DNA of 64,000 bases from Protonemura montana (Eukaryota > Arthropoda > Insecta > Plecoptera > Nemouridae): contig OX387604.1 of NCBI GenBank assembly GCA_947568835.1, positions 5,839,360 to 5,903,359 on the forward strand. Reading direction: 5' to 3'. The notes under the pieces were generated by a model that worked only from the letters and a program-made list of their open reading frames with translations, searched no databases and was not told the origin of the DNA. The translations under genes were made by a program, and so were the position numbers. Position 1 is the first letter of the stretch. The number at the start of each line of letters is the position of its first letter. Positions 34,192-47,248 of the stretch are shown piece by piece.

Positions 34192-37100
34192 CAAGTTCCT
34201 TCTTTTAAAGATTCTTTTGTTACTTATACACCGGGTGAGTAAACGCAGACATTTTATTCACTTCATTAAGAAACAAGTTTAAAAATGAAACAGTTTTCAG
34301 TTTTCATAAATGATGTAGACATAGTTTTTTGGGTACCTTCACATTGGTACAAATAATCGTTTCCGAGCTATATCCTTGACTTTTCTTCATACCTATTTAG
34401 CAAATGACTACCTCGTATTGAAACGGTCTAACTAACAATTTTTAATTATCTCTAAATGCAAAATTTATTTTTTCTTTCACAGATGCGTGATGACCTTTTT
34501 GCCGAGTTGGTGCAATTATCAAATGCCTGATGAGAATCGGAAATGTTGAGAAATTCGCTGGGCTAACCATCGCGCCTAAAGAGCATCTAGTTAATATTTA
34601 TCATTATTTACTACTTTGTGACTCACTACTTAAACTTCTGTTGGATTTGTCATTTTTAATCAATGTTGATGGTGCATTCAGAGCTGGCAGACTCAGACTA
34701 AATTTCAGGACAATTTGATAAAATACAGTATTTGGAGGATAAGAATCATCAATGCAAATGGCCAACACACAGCTTTCTAATAACATTTGTCCATAAGAGC
34801 ATATGGGCAAGAAAGCTGTATATTGGCCATTTTTGTTGGTTCTTATCCTAAAAATACTATAACTGCTTAAGGGAAACCATTGTGAGTAAAAATAAAAATG
34901 TGTTTGCAAAAATTTGAGGAAAATGTCGGAATTGGGTAAGTCTAAGCATAGTTTCCCGTGGTTAGTTAGGTCAATGGCCCTCACCAGATCTAGCAATGGA
35001 GTAAATTCCATACCCCTATGAGCAACTCCAGTTAGGGAGAGGAGGGTAGGGAGGTGGGGTATGTGGGGGTGGTAGGGTTGCTAGGTTTCCTGATCTACTT
35101 GGGAATGTCCCAGCGGAACACTGCATATATGTGTCGATTTAAATGCAGCATTATACTATACTAATGTAACTCCTTGTTCTAGTATAGACCCATATTCAAG
35201 TTTTCTACAGAATTTTCGCTGCTTTTTTTTGCGGGGCCTCAAAAGTAGTCTGAGGCACAGGGACCTTCTGCTAATCATATATTTCTCTTGCTATGCCAAA
35301 TAATACCACCGATTGTCATAAAAATCTCCAGCCACATGGGACTTTTCTAATGTTCCTGTAAGGCTCTGCAAGAAGTTCAATTTTCAAAAACCAAATTAGT
35401 TACCAAAATCTGAGGTTCACGCATTTTAAGCATTGAGACAACAAATAGTTGATCTGTTTGCAAAAAATCTGTGCGATATTCAAAAGTGTCGACTGCTATG
35501 CTAAATTGAAGTTATTTGCAGGAACCCCCTCACCAAAAAAAAAGAGTATATGTTTGATGTTTGTCCCACCTTGACATTTTAAAAATCGGGCAATCCTAAA
35601 GGATGTGACGCAAAAACAAATGAGTGTGAAAGACACGTATGGTATGGTCACTCAATGTCTGTGTTAATTCCATAAAAAAATGATGCAATGAGCATTTCCC
35701 AGTGAAAAAATAATATCTTATTCATTATTTGATGATAAAATATCTTATCAAGGCCTGTTTGTCCTGGCCAAAGTTTATTCTACTTCTACCTACCCTTATC
35801 CAAAGGGGGCAAGTTAATATTTAAAATCTCTACTTACTTTCTAACGAACCCCATGCTGGGGATTCAATTCATGAAAACGTTTTTAAAAGTTAGCTGTGCC
35901 TATAACTTCTGTATTTTGTATTATTTTTATTTATTTATTTATTTATAGCTCACACGGTATGCTGGAGGGTAGTTAGGCCATTAATTGATTTATTTGGTCG
36001 TATAAATGGTGTTTCGTTAGTCACGAGGTAAAATCTTGTTTAAAATGCCTCCAAACCCAACTATCTACATGGAATCAAAAATTTTGCAACCTCCATAATA
36101 GTCTGTAAACAGCCATTTACTGCTATTTATTGCTGAAAGTAAATTTTGTTTGGGAATCCATATGAACTTGATTGGTGCATATGGCCATAGAAAATGGATT
36201 GTTTAAAATATGCATTTACATTTTGAAGTTAAAATGTAGGTATTTATTATGTACCTGGTTGACACCCAAAGGTTTACTCTAGTTGAATATAGAGTGATAA
36301 TGAAGGTTAGATAACTAGAAGCCATGAGGTGGGAATTCCATGCAAGAATAGAATTATAAAGGATCGTCAACGAAAAATAGTCAATCAATACAAAGTCGAA
36401 ATAAAAAACGAGTCAGAAATTGAAACTCATTGATACTCAAGATGTTGAATGCTTGGGAGTTTATTCTTAGGTTCTGTGCCATCACAAAAATTAACATATT
36501 TTTTTCCCTGGGAAGGATTTTTATTCATGTCTCATTTGTGTCTCAAAAGCCAATGTAGGAGCATTACTTGTTAATAGATCTGAACTCCTTACTATATAAT
36601 AAAAAAACAACAAGAATACAATAATCTATTAATTTTAAACCATTTGAACACTCTTAATATGTTTTTAGCCATTCATGGAATTTATTTTTAAAACAGTAAC
36701 ACTTTTTGAAGTTCTTATACTAAAAAGAACACAGTCGATACATTCCGGAGTAGAAACCTGCCAGAAAATCAAGGGATAAGACCCAGGCAGCGAGGCATAC
36801 AATTTGGATCCATTTTGGTGGGCCTTCAAATTTATGTAAATATTTTTTTTTTTTAATTGTCTGATATCTAAAAAAATAGATACATATTTGAGAGCGTAAC
36901 GAAAAGTTATTATCACCTCTGGTATCGCCTTGCTGTTCTATTGCATCCTCCTGAAGTTAACCCTGTTAGTATATTTTCTGTTTTAAGCTGAGCACGGGGG
37001 AAATTTCTTGTTCTATTTTATGGCAAAGATCATGTAAACATTTTGGATATCGAACATGAAAAGCGGTAGATGTCCAGTAGGTTAGTTAGGGTTCCATTTT

Positions 37101-38112
37101 CAGAGTAAAAAAATTAAGCAGCCAATGTTTTAAGTGTTAGGAAACTAAAACTTTTAATGTGCTAGTTAGTACTCTGAGTGTCAAAATGTACAGTTCTCTA
37201 CTAACTGTTTGAAGTCCCTCTTGAAGTTGAGGGGAGAAAAAAATGCAGTGTCAGTATTTCTTCTTCTTTCCCCCATAAACTGCTAGTAAGCAATTTCTAT
37301 AATTATTTTTGAATTGATTTATGTTGGAACCAATTTATTCAAACCATTGAAACCTCTCGAGGTAGTTCCTACTTCATGTTAGAAGTCTGCATTGCATTTG
37401 TCATGCTGTTCTCATGTGAAGCTATAAGTATATTTTAGGGCGGAAATAAGCTTCGTACTAGGGTTATTATTATTGTACTATTTTATGTGTACCGTATCAG
37501 TGCTGTATGCAACATTTGTTGCAATAAAAGTCTTGTCGATTGTATTGCGCGTTAGTTTTTGAATCGTGTAGAGATTGAGGCTCCACCTCCCCATGGCTGT
37601 GTGCCTGTGCCGATAGGTGTAGGGCTAGCGTATCCTGTTGATCAGTGGCAGGGTAGGGAGAGACGACATCTCCCATTGCACCCAAAGATACATACATCAT
37701 CGTAAGGTGAACGTCGAATATAGAATGGACGGGTTGCAGCGCAACTGGAGTGGATCGAGCGCCAATAATGTACTTATTTTGTAGACCATAGTGTTGATTG
37801 TTAAACGTATGTTGCATTCAGTGTGAGTCTTGGCACACTATAATATATTGGGTTTTATTGACTTGAATCTGCCTTTGCTGCATCGCATCGTATTTATTTC
37901 GGCGAGAGATGGTTTGATTTTGCTATAAATGTTGACCTGATCTAGGGATGAGGTGTAGAATGGTGTAGGTAGGCCTAGGATAAGACTGTCTGCTCTGGGA
38001 TGAATATTCGTTCTCCCCTGATAACCTACGCGGAGCTCTATGTCTGTGAGGGAAGAAAAATCGCAGTGTTGTGTTAATGTGTCAAAGTGAAAATTTTTAG
38101 CCTGACAGTAGC
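34192..38112. other. Spacer between cornichon-4 and PLC-beta genes
   Basis: 3.9 kb, mostly AT-rich, without a supported ORF. It contains a G-rich tract with quadruplex potential (35035-35078) and a (TTTA)n run at about 35928-35946. From about 37450 composition rises to the level expected for a promoter/5' UTR of the PLC-beta gene. Confidence 0.4.
35035..35078 (+). repeat. G-rich tract with G-quadruplex potential
   Basis: Six runs of at least three G lie in 44 bp on the + strand, the first four as GGG-AGAGGA-GGG-TA-GGG-AGGT-GGGG, meeting the usual G3+ N1-7 rule. It lies in the spacer about 840 bp after the cornichon-4 stop. Confidence 0.6.
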
Positions 38113-41100
38113 ATGGCAGGCACCAAGAACACAGCTCATGTGGTTGAACTGAAACCTGTGGAGGTGCCACAAGCATTGCAGGATGGAGAAAAGTTCATCA
38201 AGTGGGATGAGGTATGTCAACATACTATTTCAAGCAGCTAGGGAGAAAAATTTTATCGATACATTTTTTTTTTATTATCTAGTTAGTATTTGGCTCCTTG
38301 TTAACATCAGCCTCATATATTCTGCTATTGACCCAAGCCCGATTATCTTTCGATGGCTTCCGATTTGCTTCTTAACTTAAAATAGCACACAATTGAGCTA
38401 TCTGCTGTTACTAATGATTTTATTTATTGTTTGATTTATACTGTGGCACAGCTTTTTTTTTCTGAAACAATTATTGTTCGAAAATTGTTTGTTTTTTCAA
38501 ACATTCCCGTTGTGTCCTCTATCTCATTGTTATTAAATTTTAAATAGGTTTATTTTTCATTGTCAGGTTCATTATGGCATTGGCTAACTAGGTACCCATA
38601 CCTACCTATCTGCTGCTAAAACTTATAATCTAGATAGGTCCTGCCTATTAACTAAGCATTGACTAAGATTTTTTGTTTTCCTTACAATAAAGGACTCTGG
38701 GTGTGGAACTCCAGTTACTCTGCGGGTTGATAAGTATGGATTTTTCTTGTATTGGATGGATCAAAACAAAGAAATTGACTCGTTGGACATCTCGACAATT
38801 CGTGACGTTCGAACAGGGAAGTATGCTAAGATCCCTAAAGATGCCAAGCTTCGCCCGATTGTTACTTTGGGCTCACAAGATACCCTCGAAGAGAAAACAA
38901 TAACTGTGTGTTGTGGCCTGGACTTTGTCAATATTGCGTTCATCAATTTTTGCTGTACAAAGAAAGAGATAGCTCAGGTGAGGATTTTTTTTGCTCATTT
39001 GTCATTTGTTTTCACACGTTTTTAAAATACACACAGAAATTTAGCTACAGTTAACTTACCATAGTAAAAACCTCGTCTTTGTTTATATTTGTGTTATGGT
39101 TTAGCGTTACTTCATAGAATAAAAATAGTTCCGTATTTAATTGTGTATAATTTAGGGTAGATTGGCACCGGACTTATATCTGGTTTCATTTTCAGCTATG
39201 GTGTGACGAGTTGTTGAAAATGGCTTATAATTTGTTCCAATTGAACAGTTCAACCATAATGTTTTTACAAAAGGCTCATACTAAACTGGCACTGCTCACA
39301 GACAAAGCAGGGAAAATTCCAATAAAAAAGTAAGTTTTCAAAATTCTTTCTTTAAGTTGCTGTAATTGAAGAAACACTGGATTGAAGAAATTGAATTTGT
39401 GTAAAAATTGATAAATGACACATGTTTCTTAATTTTTTTAGTATCATCAAAACATTTGCACAAAACAAGGAAGATAGAAAGCGAGTTGAGAAAGCTTTGG
39501 ATATATCTGGTTTTCCATCTGGGAAGGTAATGGCTTCATCTGTATAAAAACTCGCCGCCTGCAAAAAAAAAAGCAAACCACTCTGAACGAACTAGCAATT
39601 AAGGATCTGCCTATCATACATATACCTACTTACTTTGATTGGAACATAGGCTCTGTCCCTATCGCCCGATAACCAATAGAATAGACACCTGTACAATGCC
39701 TGTACATCTGTGCTCTACTATGGACCACTTCTCTACCTACCACCATCTGGCATGCTCACCTCACCATCACTGTAACTAAAAATTGTTTTCGAAACACCTC
39801 CAACCCTCAGTAGTAGTACTTGGCACATTTTTCGTAGAGATAAATTTAGACTTTTTTACAGAATGATGCGCTTAGCCCACAAAAATTTCAATTTGAAGAG
39901 TTTTTCAATTTTTATAAAAGTTTGACTCTTCGAGTTGAGGTGGAGAAGATTTTTGACGAATTATGTGGGTCTTCAAAGCGCAAACTTATGACCGCTGCAC
40001 AGTTTGTAGAATTCTTGAACAAAACACAACGTGATCCCAGATTAAACGAGATCCTTTACCCGTACGCTAATACTAGCAGAGCCAAAGATCTTGTGCATCA
40101 GTATGAGCCTAACAAGTATAACTCTCAAAGAGGTAAATACCCATTTGTAATGCTAGACCTACTTTTGTATTGTCATTTAGTGCTAACTGGTTGTACCTTG
40201 TAGGAAAATTATAGTTGTTTCACTACATCTTTGTCATATCATATTATTATTCACCGAGTTTCACCCTTTCTAAGTACGTAGCAATAGTCCCCTTCTTCAC
40301 ATCTATTCTTTGAGACGTGTCCTTTTTGTACTCTTGTAGCACTTAAACAAAGCCAGTTTGCTATGTTGATGTCATTTTATGGCCTGTTCTAAGAAGTGTA
40401 TTTTTACCTCCTTGTTAAAATATTGCAGGGCAGTTGAGCTTCGATGGATTTCTACGTTATTTGATGAGTGACGATAATCCGATTATGTCACCATCTAATT
40501 TCGATCTGTCTAATGATATGGATCAGCCATTGTCACATTATTTCATAAACTCATCTCATAACACATACCTGACGGGACATCAACTGACAGGAAAGTCATC
40601 CGTTGAGATTTATCGACAGTGTCTGTTGGCTGGTTGCCGGTGTGTTGAGTTGGACTTCTGGAATGGACGCACTGAAGAGCCAGCAATTGTGCATGGCTAT
40701 ACATTTGTGCCAGAGATCAATGCGAAGGTTAGTTTGCTGACGTGAAACCAGCTTCGATATGAATTGAATATAAATGTAATTACTAAAGTGTTGATGTCTT
40801 TTAGGAGGTAATAGAAGCAATTGCTGAGGCTGCTTTCAAGACATCTGACTATCCTGTAGTGCTGTCGTTTGAAAATCATTGTAATCCTCGTCAGCAAGCA
40901 AAGATCGCTCAGTACTGCCGAGACATTTTTGGTGATATGTTGCTGGATGCTCCTCTTGATTCCCACAAGGTATGTTCCCCTTAAATTGTTCCATCAGACT
41001 TGTAGACCAGATTCTGAGTTAGCTACATCTAATTTAATATTTAATTTATTTATGATCTTATTAGCCTTTTGTAATATTTTCAGTTGGAGCCAGGATCAGT

Positions 41101-43819
41101 TCTGCCTCCCCCAGCACTTCTCAAGCGCAAGATAATAATCAAAAACAAAAAGAAACATCATCATCACCACCACCACCACCACAAGAAGAGTGATAACAAC
41201 AACTCTGATTTGTGTGCGGGTGCTGCACAACAGGTTGAGGCTATGCAAGGCAATGGCGATATCCCGCGGGCACCTCCCTTACAAGCTACCGCCCGGCAAA
41301 GTAGTAAGGAGAGCCAAAGAGATGATGAGGAAAATGCCGATGATGATGATGAGAGCTCTAGCGCAGATGAAGTGGAAGAAGATGGACCAGACGAAACAAA
41401 GCTAAGACTTCAAGAAAAGCCACCAATTGATAAAGTTTCCACGGCCAAAGAAACTGAGGCTGGCGCAGAGATATCGGCTCTTGTCAACTACGTACAACCG
41501 GTTCACTTTACGACGTTTGAAAATGCTGAGAGTAAGATAAAGGGAGTGCTTATTGAATTGACCTGTCAGCCCTTTGAAGTGAAATCTTATTTTTAATAAT
41601 CATTTAATACCTCTAGTATGGTTGCAAATCAACATTTGGATGAATTACAAACAATCCATCAACAATTACATGTCTTTCTTCATGTAATTTCTTCATTGCC
41701 CACAAGTATATCTAGGACTTCTTATGTTAACAATTAATTCTTATTCAGGAACTAAAAGGTTGCCATTCCTCTGCAAGATTTAGTACTCATGAGCTCGTTT
41801 TATTTAGAGAAAAATCGGAACTACGAGATGTCATCGTTCGACGAGAAGCAAGCAACAACCCTTCTAAAAGAGCACCCCATCGAGTTTGTTAACTACAACA
41901 AGCACCAGCTGAGCCGAGTGTACCCCGCAGGAACGCGATTTGACTCATCCAACTTTATGCCCCAGGTGTTCTGGAATGCTGGCTGCCAGCTAGTCGCTCT
42001 TAATTATCAGACGCTTGGTGAGACCTTAGTTCCTAGTAGAGATATTTAAGACATTCACAATATGGTTCTGAATGATGATTCAAATTTATCTCCGTAATAT
42101 TTTTGTAGATCTGGCTATGCAACTGAACCTTGGAATTTTTGAGTACAACAATCGCTGTGGATATCTACTCAAGCCCGAATTCATGCGCCGTAAAGATCGA
42201 AGGCTGGATCCTTTTGCTGAGTCAACTGTGGACGGAATAATTGCGGGTACTGTCTCGGTAACTGTAATATCTGGCCAGTTTCTCACGGATAAAAGAATCG
42301 GAACTTATGTAGAAGTCGACATGTATGGCCTTCCTGCTGATACTGTGCGCAAGAAATTTAGAACAAAAATAGTAGCCAACAATGGCATTAATCCAGCGTA
42401 CGATGAAGATCCATTTGTTTTCAAGAAGGCAAGTAATTTTAAATATATTTATAAAACAATCATTTCTGCGTTTACAATCTCCAAATTTCTTTCAAGTTGT
42501 ACTCTATATTCTCTGAGCTCTTCACATTATTACATTTCTTAGGTGGTTCTGCCTGAATTGGCAAGCATTCGAATATCGGCGTACGAAGATTCTGGACGTT
42601 TGATCGGTCATCGGGTGTTGCCAGTGGTTGGTCTTTGCCCTGGTTATCGACACGTAGCTCTCCGCACCGAGGCTGGCCAGCCTTTGCCATTGGCAACACT
42701 CTTCCTTTTGGTTGTTGTGAAAGATTACGTCCCAGATGGGTTATCAGACTTTGCCGAAGCCCTAGCAAATCCCATCAAGTATCAATCTGAACTGGAAAAA
42801 CGAGAACAACAGCTTGCCGTTCTCACAGACGATATGGATGTAACAGTGGTACGTAATAACAGTTATGATGCAGTTGCAGCTGCTAAAATAGTTGCTACAA
42901 TACTTATGTCTTTCTATTTTTAGAGGTGTTGAAATATCAACAAATGCACTAACAAAAGAACTTTATACTCATGTTTAGGAGGAAAGTCCATCTAGCAGCA
43001 AACCAACTGTGAAGCTGCCGATTGCAGAGTTGGCAGCCAGCCAAACAATAACTAGTTCACCGACAAAGAGGGTGTCTATTGCGGTGGGTGTGATTGAGCC
43101 GGAGGTGGAGTATCCGCTTGACATGGACCCCAGCCCCTCGGTGGTACCCACCACAAGCGAAGCCCCGGTTCAGAGTGTCGTGAAGCTGCTCCCATCAATT
43201 GTGTCTGCTGTTACCAGTAAGTATTAGCAAAGTAGTCCTGGAAGCCTACATCATGCTGGGCCACTAAGCAAAGAAGTATGGGTATTTCTTGTCACCCATA
43301 TTTCTTGGCATATTACTTGGCTTATTTCTGGGTAATAAATTAAAAGTGTCTAATCATTGATATTGAATTGTTTCAGCTTCAGCATCCAATGTTCAAATAG
43401 TGGCTGAATCATTGGAACACATAATGGACAATAAGGTCATTAAAGAAAAACGTGCAGAACTGGAAAGAAAGTTGGAAGCATTGAGAAAGAAGCACGATAA
43501 AGAAAAGAGCAGGGCTCAGCCGCACAAAGGCGCTCACGACATGGACAAGTCAAAGTCAAAGTTCTACATGAGTCACAAACTAGTCAAGCGGCTATCAAGT
43601 AAAAATATGTAAGTATTGGCAGTTGAATTTCCTCAAAATCTGCTAGACCCCTGTGCTTGGTATCTTGGGTAAGGTCCCTTACATGGTTGCTCTTTAGATC
43701 TTGTATGTTAACACTATTTTTGAGAGTTTCATTTCTTATTTGGGAAGTGTATAATCGTTGTATAATGTAGCAAAGAAATTGTTCTTTTGATGTTTTGCCA
43801 TTGTTGTGTGGGTGTTATA

Positions 43820-43899
<80 letters not shown>

Positions 43900-46516
43900 A
43901 ATTTGTTCCAAACTAATCCTCTTCATTTGACAGTATTCTTGATTATGATTTTCAAAGACTCGGTGAAAATTATACTTTGGGCACTTTAAAGGGGCAATCT
44001 AAAACTGTTTGAAATTGCTGTAGGAAGCGTTTGATTGAACAGTTGTTTCTGATGCATGGACGCATGCCTCAAACTAGGCCCTTTTGTGGTTTATTTTGAC
44101 ATCTTTTACATGTATGCATTTCTGTGTTCTAGAGAATTGTCATGGCAAGAGGGGGGGGGGGGGGGGGTATTCATATTAACATATGAAAGATGTCTCCCCA
44201 CATTACATTCATGGTTTGTCAAACCTGAGAAGATGGTTGTATCGTTGGTTGTATGTTTTGAAGAAATAAATGTGCAACATTTCACAGACTTGGGAACTTC
44301 GAAGATGACTTTCTGTCTTACATATGTTACATGGAAATTTATCTATCAAAAGTGATCTCCTTAGCAAAAACTTTTGTTGCAAAGATGCTTTTCGTGCACA
44401 GCTAGCAGAGATGAACTGCAAGATGCTCCTTTTTGAGAGAGGAGAAATGGAGGGGGTACAAGTAAATAGGAGGGACTAGGAGTAGGGCAGTAAGCATTTA
44501 AAAAGACATTCTAGCTGCCTTGTATTTTCTCCCATTGAAGGAATTTTTTCCAGAGGTAGGTATGCTTTGTGTTTAAAACCTGGAGCAGAATTATTATTCA
44601 GTTGATTTGCTTTTCATTGTTATGAAATTGTTGTAAACAACTAGTTTGATAAAATCTGGATAAATGATCAAGATTGACCCAGCTTTTCATCAATTTAAAA
44701 TTTTTGAATCAAAGTCCTTGAAAATTGTCAGTCATCATAGCCAATGAACACTAATTAGTTTATTTTGGAGCCATAAAGCTAACTTATTTATAATGTATAA
44801 TGCTGATTGCAAAGACATCTAGCACAGCTTTTAAGGCAGTTGAAGAAAAAGCAAGTACTTTGCAGAATGCACATTTATTTGCTTGCTCGTGTGCTGGCGC
44901 AGAGACTTGTCGCTGGGGATGCAGCCAGCCCAGGAGTCGAGCGAGTGCTCGGAGTGCGAAGGAGACGCAGCCCTACGACATGTAGGTCTGCCTCGCAGCC
45001 AGTCCGAGCGGCTGCTGGCCGTCTGCAAGGAGCACGTTGTTCAGGAGAGAGAGCTGCAGGAGAAGTATTTGGACACGGTACGTCACTTTACCACACATTT
45101 CCTCAATCTCCAAGTCGATATACCGGAGTCCTGAATTTTGCTGAAACTTTTTTCAGCATTACTTTTCATGATAACTGCATACTTAATACTTGAAGTTGAC
45201 AGAAACATAAAATTTCTAAACCAGAAATCTCTGATTTATTGTTATTTATCGCTTATTCTTCTACTTTCTCCAGGTTTTCACGTTGGTTGATAAATTGATG
45301 CGAACATCGCAATCCAACCAGCTGAAGATGTTGCGAGTCTTGCTTGAAAGAGAGACTGCCGACGTAATGCATAAATTGCAAGCCACTCGGAGGGATGAGG
45401 TCAAGACTCTCTCCAAAATCCACAAGGACAAAGATGAGATGGTATGCAAGAAACTTTTTTCAATGATTTAAAAATAACTGAATGCAGGAAAATGCACATC
45501 AGTTCTCTGCATTTGTCTGTAGTTAAATGTCTGGTTAAACAAGGGCTTTGTGCAGTTAAGCTGCACTTTTTTTGACATCCAATAGTTAACTTTGACCAAG
45601 AGTTAGAAGATGTTGATGTTATGGACTATGGTATTATGGAGAAATACCCAGCACCACTGGGGCAATAAATTCAATCAAATGTTGGTTGCACTTATTGTTT
45701 ATTCCTACCTTGGAAGTGTTTGGTTGCTGGATTATACCTGAAGGAATAGGAATCTATTTTCTAGGTACGCATCAAAAGAGAAGTGGCTAGTTCAGTTGTT
45801 GAAAAGGGTGTTCACGAAAGAGTGAGATTGACGCAGATTTACGAGAAAAAGAGAGAAATCCTGGAACGACAGCATGAGGAGGTTCGGGCACACTTTGACG
45901 AAGAACGGAATCAGGTAAACGAAGAATACATTTTTTTAAATTAAATTGTTTCTTTAAACTCATTTCTGCTGTCTACCAAAGTTTAGCAGACTTATTGAAA
46001 GTCTTGAGTGCAGGAGCTACGGACAAACTTGTAGCGTTGTATTTTTTCGCTTGTGAAGTGCATTTTGGAGTAAAGCCAAGTCCTTTAGTAAAACCAAACA
46101 AATAAGTAGAGAATTCATCCTAAATCACTTTTTTGGGGTAACTTTGACTTTTTTTTTGTTAAACATTTTCTTGCATAGCCAATTCTCTAGCCCTATAGCA
46201 AGACGTAACTGCCCTGACTAATGTTGGTTGGTCAGCTAGTGTCGTATGACGCTTGTTAACCAAATTTAACAGAAATGTAAAAAAAAAAAAAAAATGGGGA
46301 TCTAGCAAGGGGGATTCATATTGCCATTACATGCTTTTACTGTTGCAGTTAAGGTCTGTGCTTGTGCCATTTGGTGTCTTGCCTCTTTGTCTGTTACTGA
46401 TGGTGTCTCTCTCTCAGATGCGAGCCAGCTTAATAAGAGAGTATGAGGGACGATATGCGAAAGTGGAAGAAGATCTGCAGTTGGCTACAACAAGTGCTGA
46501 CACGCCAGCACCGTAG
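38113..46516 (+). CDS. Plc21C: Phospholipase C beta (PLCB1/Plc21C type)
   Basis: Seventeen exons, all in frame: 38113-38211, 38693-38977, 39196-39329, 39442-39526, 39862-40132, 40429-40727, 40805-40969, 41084-41531, 41808-42017, 42109-42428, 42543-42848, 42979-43216, 43377-43608, 44903-45077, 45274-45441, 45765-45914, 46418-46516 (TAG); about 1227 residues. It hydrolyses PIP2 to IP3 and diacylglycerol downstream of Gq at the plasma membrane. Domains: N-terminal PH, EF-hands, X box with catalytic His335 ([10 protein letters not shown]) and His380 (AIVHGYT) and Ca ligands Asn336, Glu365, Asp367 and Glu414; an acidic X-Y linker with nine consecutive His (471-479); Y box ([16 protein letters not shown]); C2 ([12 protein letters not shown]); proximal and long coiled-coil C-terminal domains. 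Intron 10 has a GC donor. The match to PLCB1 and Drosophila Plc21C is closer than to norpA/PLCB4, judged from memory. Confidence 0.94.
42429..42542 (+). other. GC-AG intron in the PLC-beta gene
   Basis: The donor reads AAG|GCAAGT, the classical strong GC donor, and the acceptor TTTCTTAG|GTG. Phase 0 splicing joins ...PFVFKK to [11 protein letters not shown], exactly the conserved C2-domain junction. No GT donor in reach keeps this frame. Confidence 0.85.
43820..43895. repeat. Uninterrupted G homopolymer, 76 bases
   Basis: 76 consecutive G residues in intron 13 of the PLC-beta gene. A second run of 17 G lies at 44151-44167 in the same intron. Such tracts are rare, polymorphic and hard to sequence, so the exact length is uncertain. 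Confidence 0.9.
44151..44167. repeat. G17 homopolymer
   Basis: 17 consecutive G in the same PLC-beta intron as the 76-base G tract, about 255 bp downstream of it. Confidence 0.9.
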
Positions 46517-47242
46517 AAAATACTGCAGAAGTAAACCAAAGGTAACTTAACTACATTTGTATAGATGCAAGCAATTTCTTGGCCATGTGCGTACATTTGT
46601 ACATCTTTACTCTGACCGATCATTTCAGTATTATAATTGCCACCGATTGGAATGAACAATCACTTGCAATTTTGGAGTCGAGATCTCAGAACCATGCGTG
46701 TTCACTTAGCTGCCATGTAAAGATGATGATACTGGATCAAGCGGGTTGGAGATCATGGCAAGCACTTACCTACTTCATTCGTCGTAATCCGACCGCCCTC
46801 TCCTGAACGCTGTGTAAAACCAACTCTTATTTATGAGCATTTCATCGGCTAGATCATGTTCTGGGGGCCGGGTAGATATTTCTATGAAGCAGTTCTTGCC
46901 GGCAGTAATACCAAAACAAGCTAGCGAGTGCTCCTACATGGTTGAAGTTTTAATCAATCGTTGCTACTGTTATTAGTTATTATCACTCATTACTCATTAC
47001 TTACTTGTAAACACTATCAAGCATTTGAACAATCTTGTAGTTTTATTGATATGTAACACTGCTAGCATTATCGAGACACCGATGACTAGTAAAACGTTTT
47101 TATCTTGAAACCCTTTTATTTTACGAAATTGCTTAGATGACGTTACATTTTGCTTTTAACAATTAGACTGTAAATGTGTAGTGATTCTCAGAGAGATTTT
47201 AGCTCCAAACATTAGTATTAAACTAGGCAATATTGAAAATGA

Positions 47243-47248
47243 AATAAA
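47243..47248 (+). terminator. Candidate polyadenylation signal of PLC-beta
   Basis: First canonical AATAAA after the PLC-beta stop codon, about 730 nt downstream. Another is at 48699-48704. Which one is used cannot be decided from sequence. Confidence 0.35.

Noticed and set aside
36665-36916. 83-codon - strand open frame
   Set aside because: No similarity to known proteins and no splice context; probably chance.
43729-43926. Poly-proline protein on the - strand over the G tract
   Set aside because: It is an artefact of translating the 76-base homopolymer inside a PLC-beta intron.
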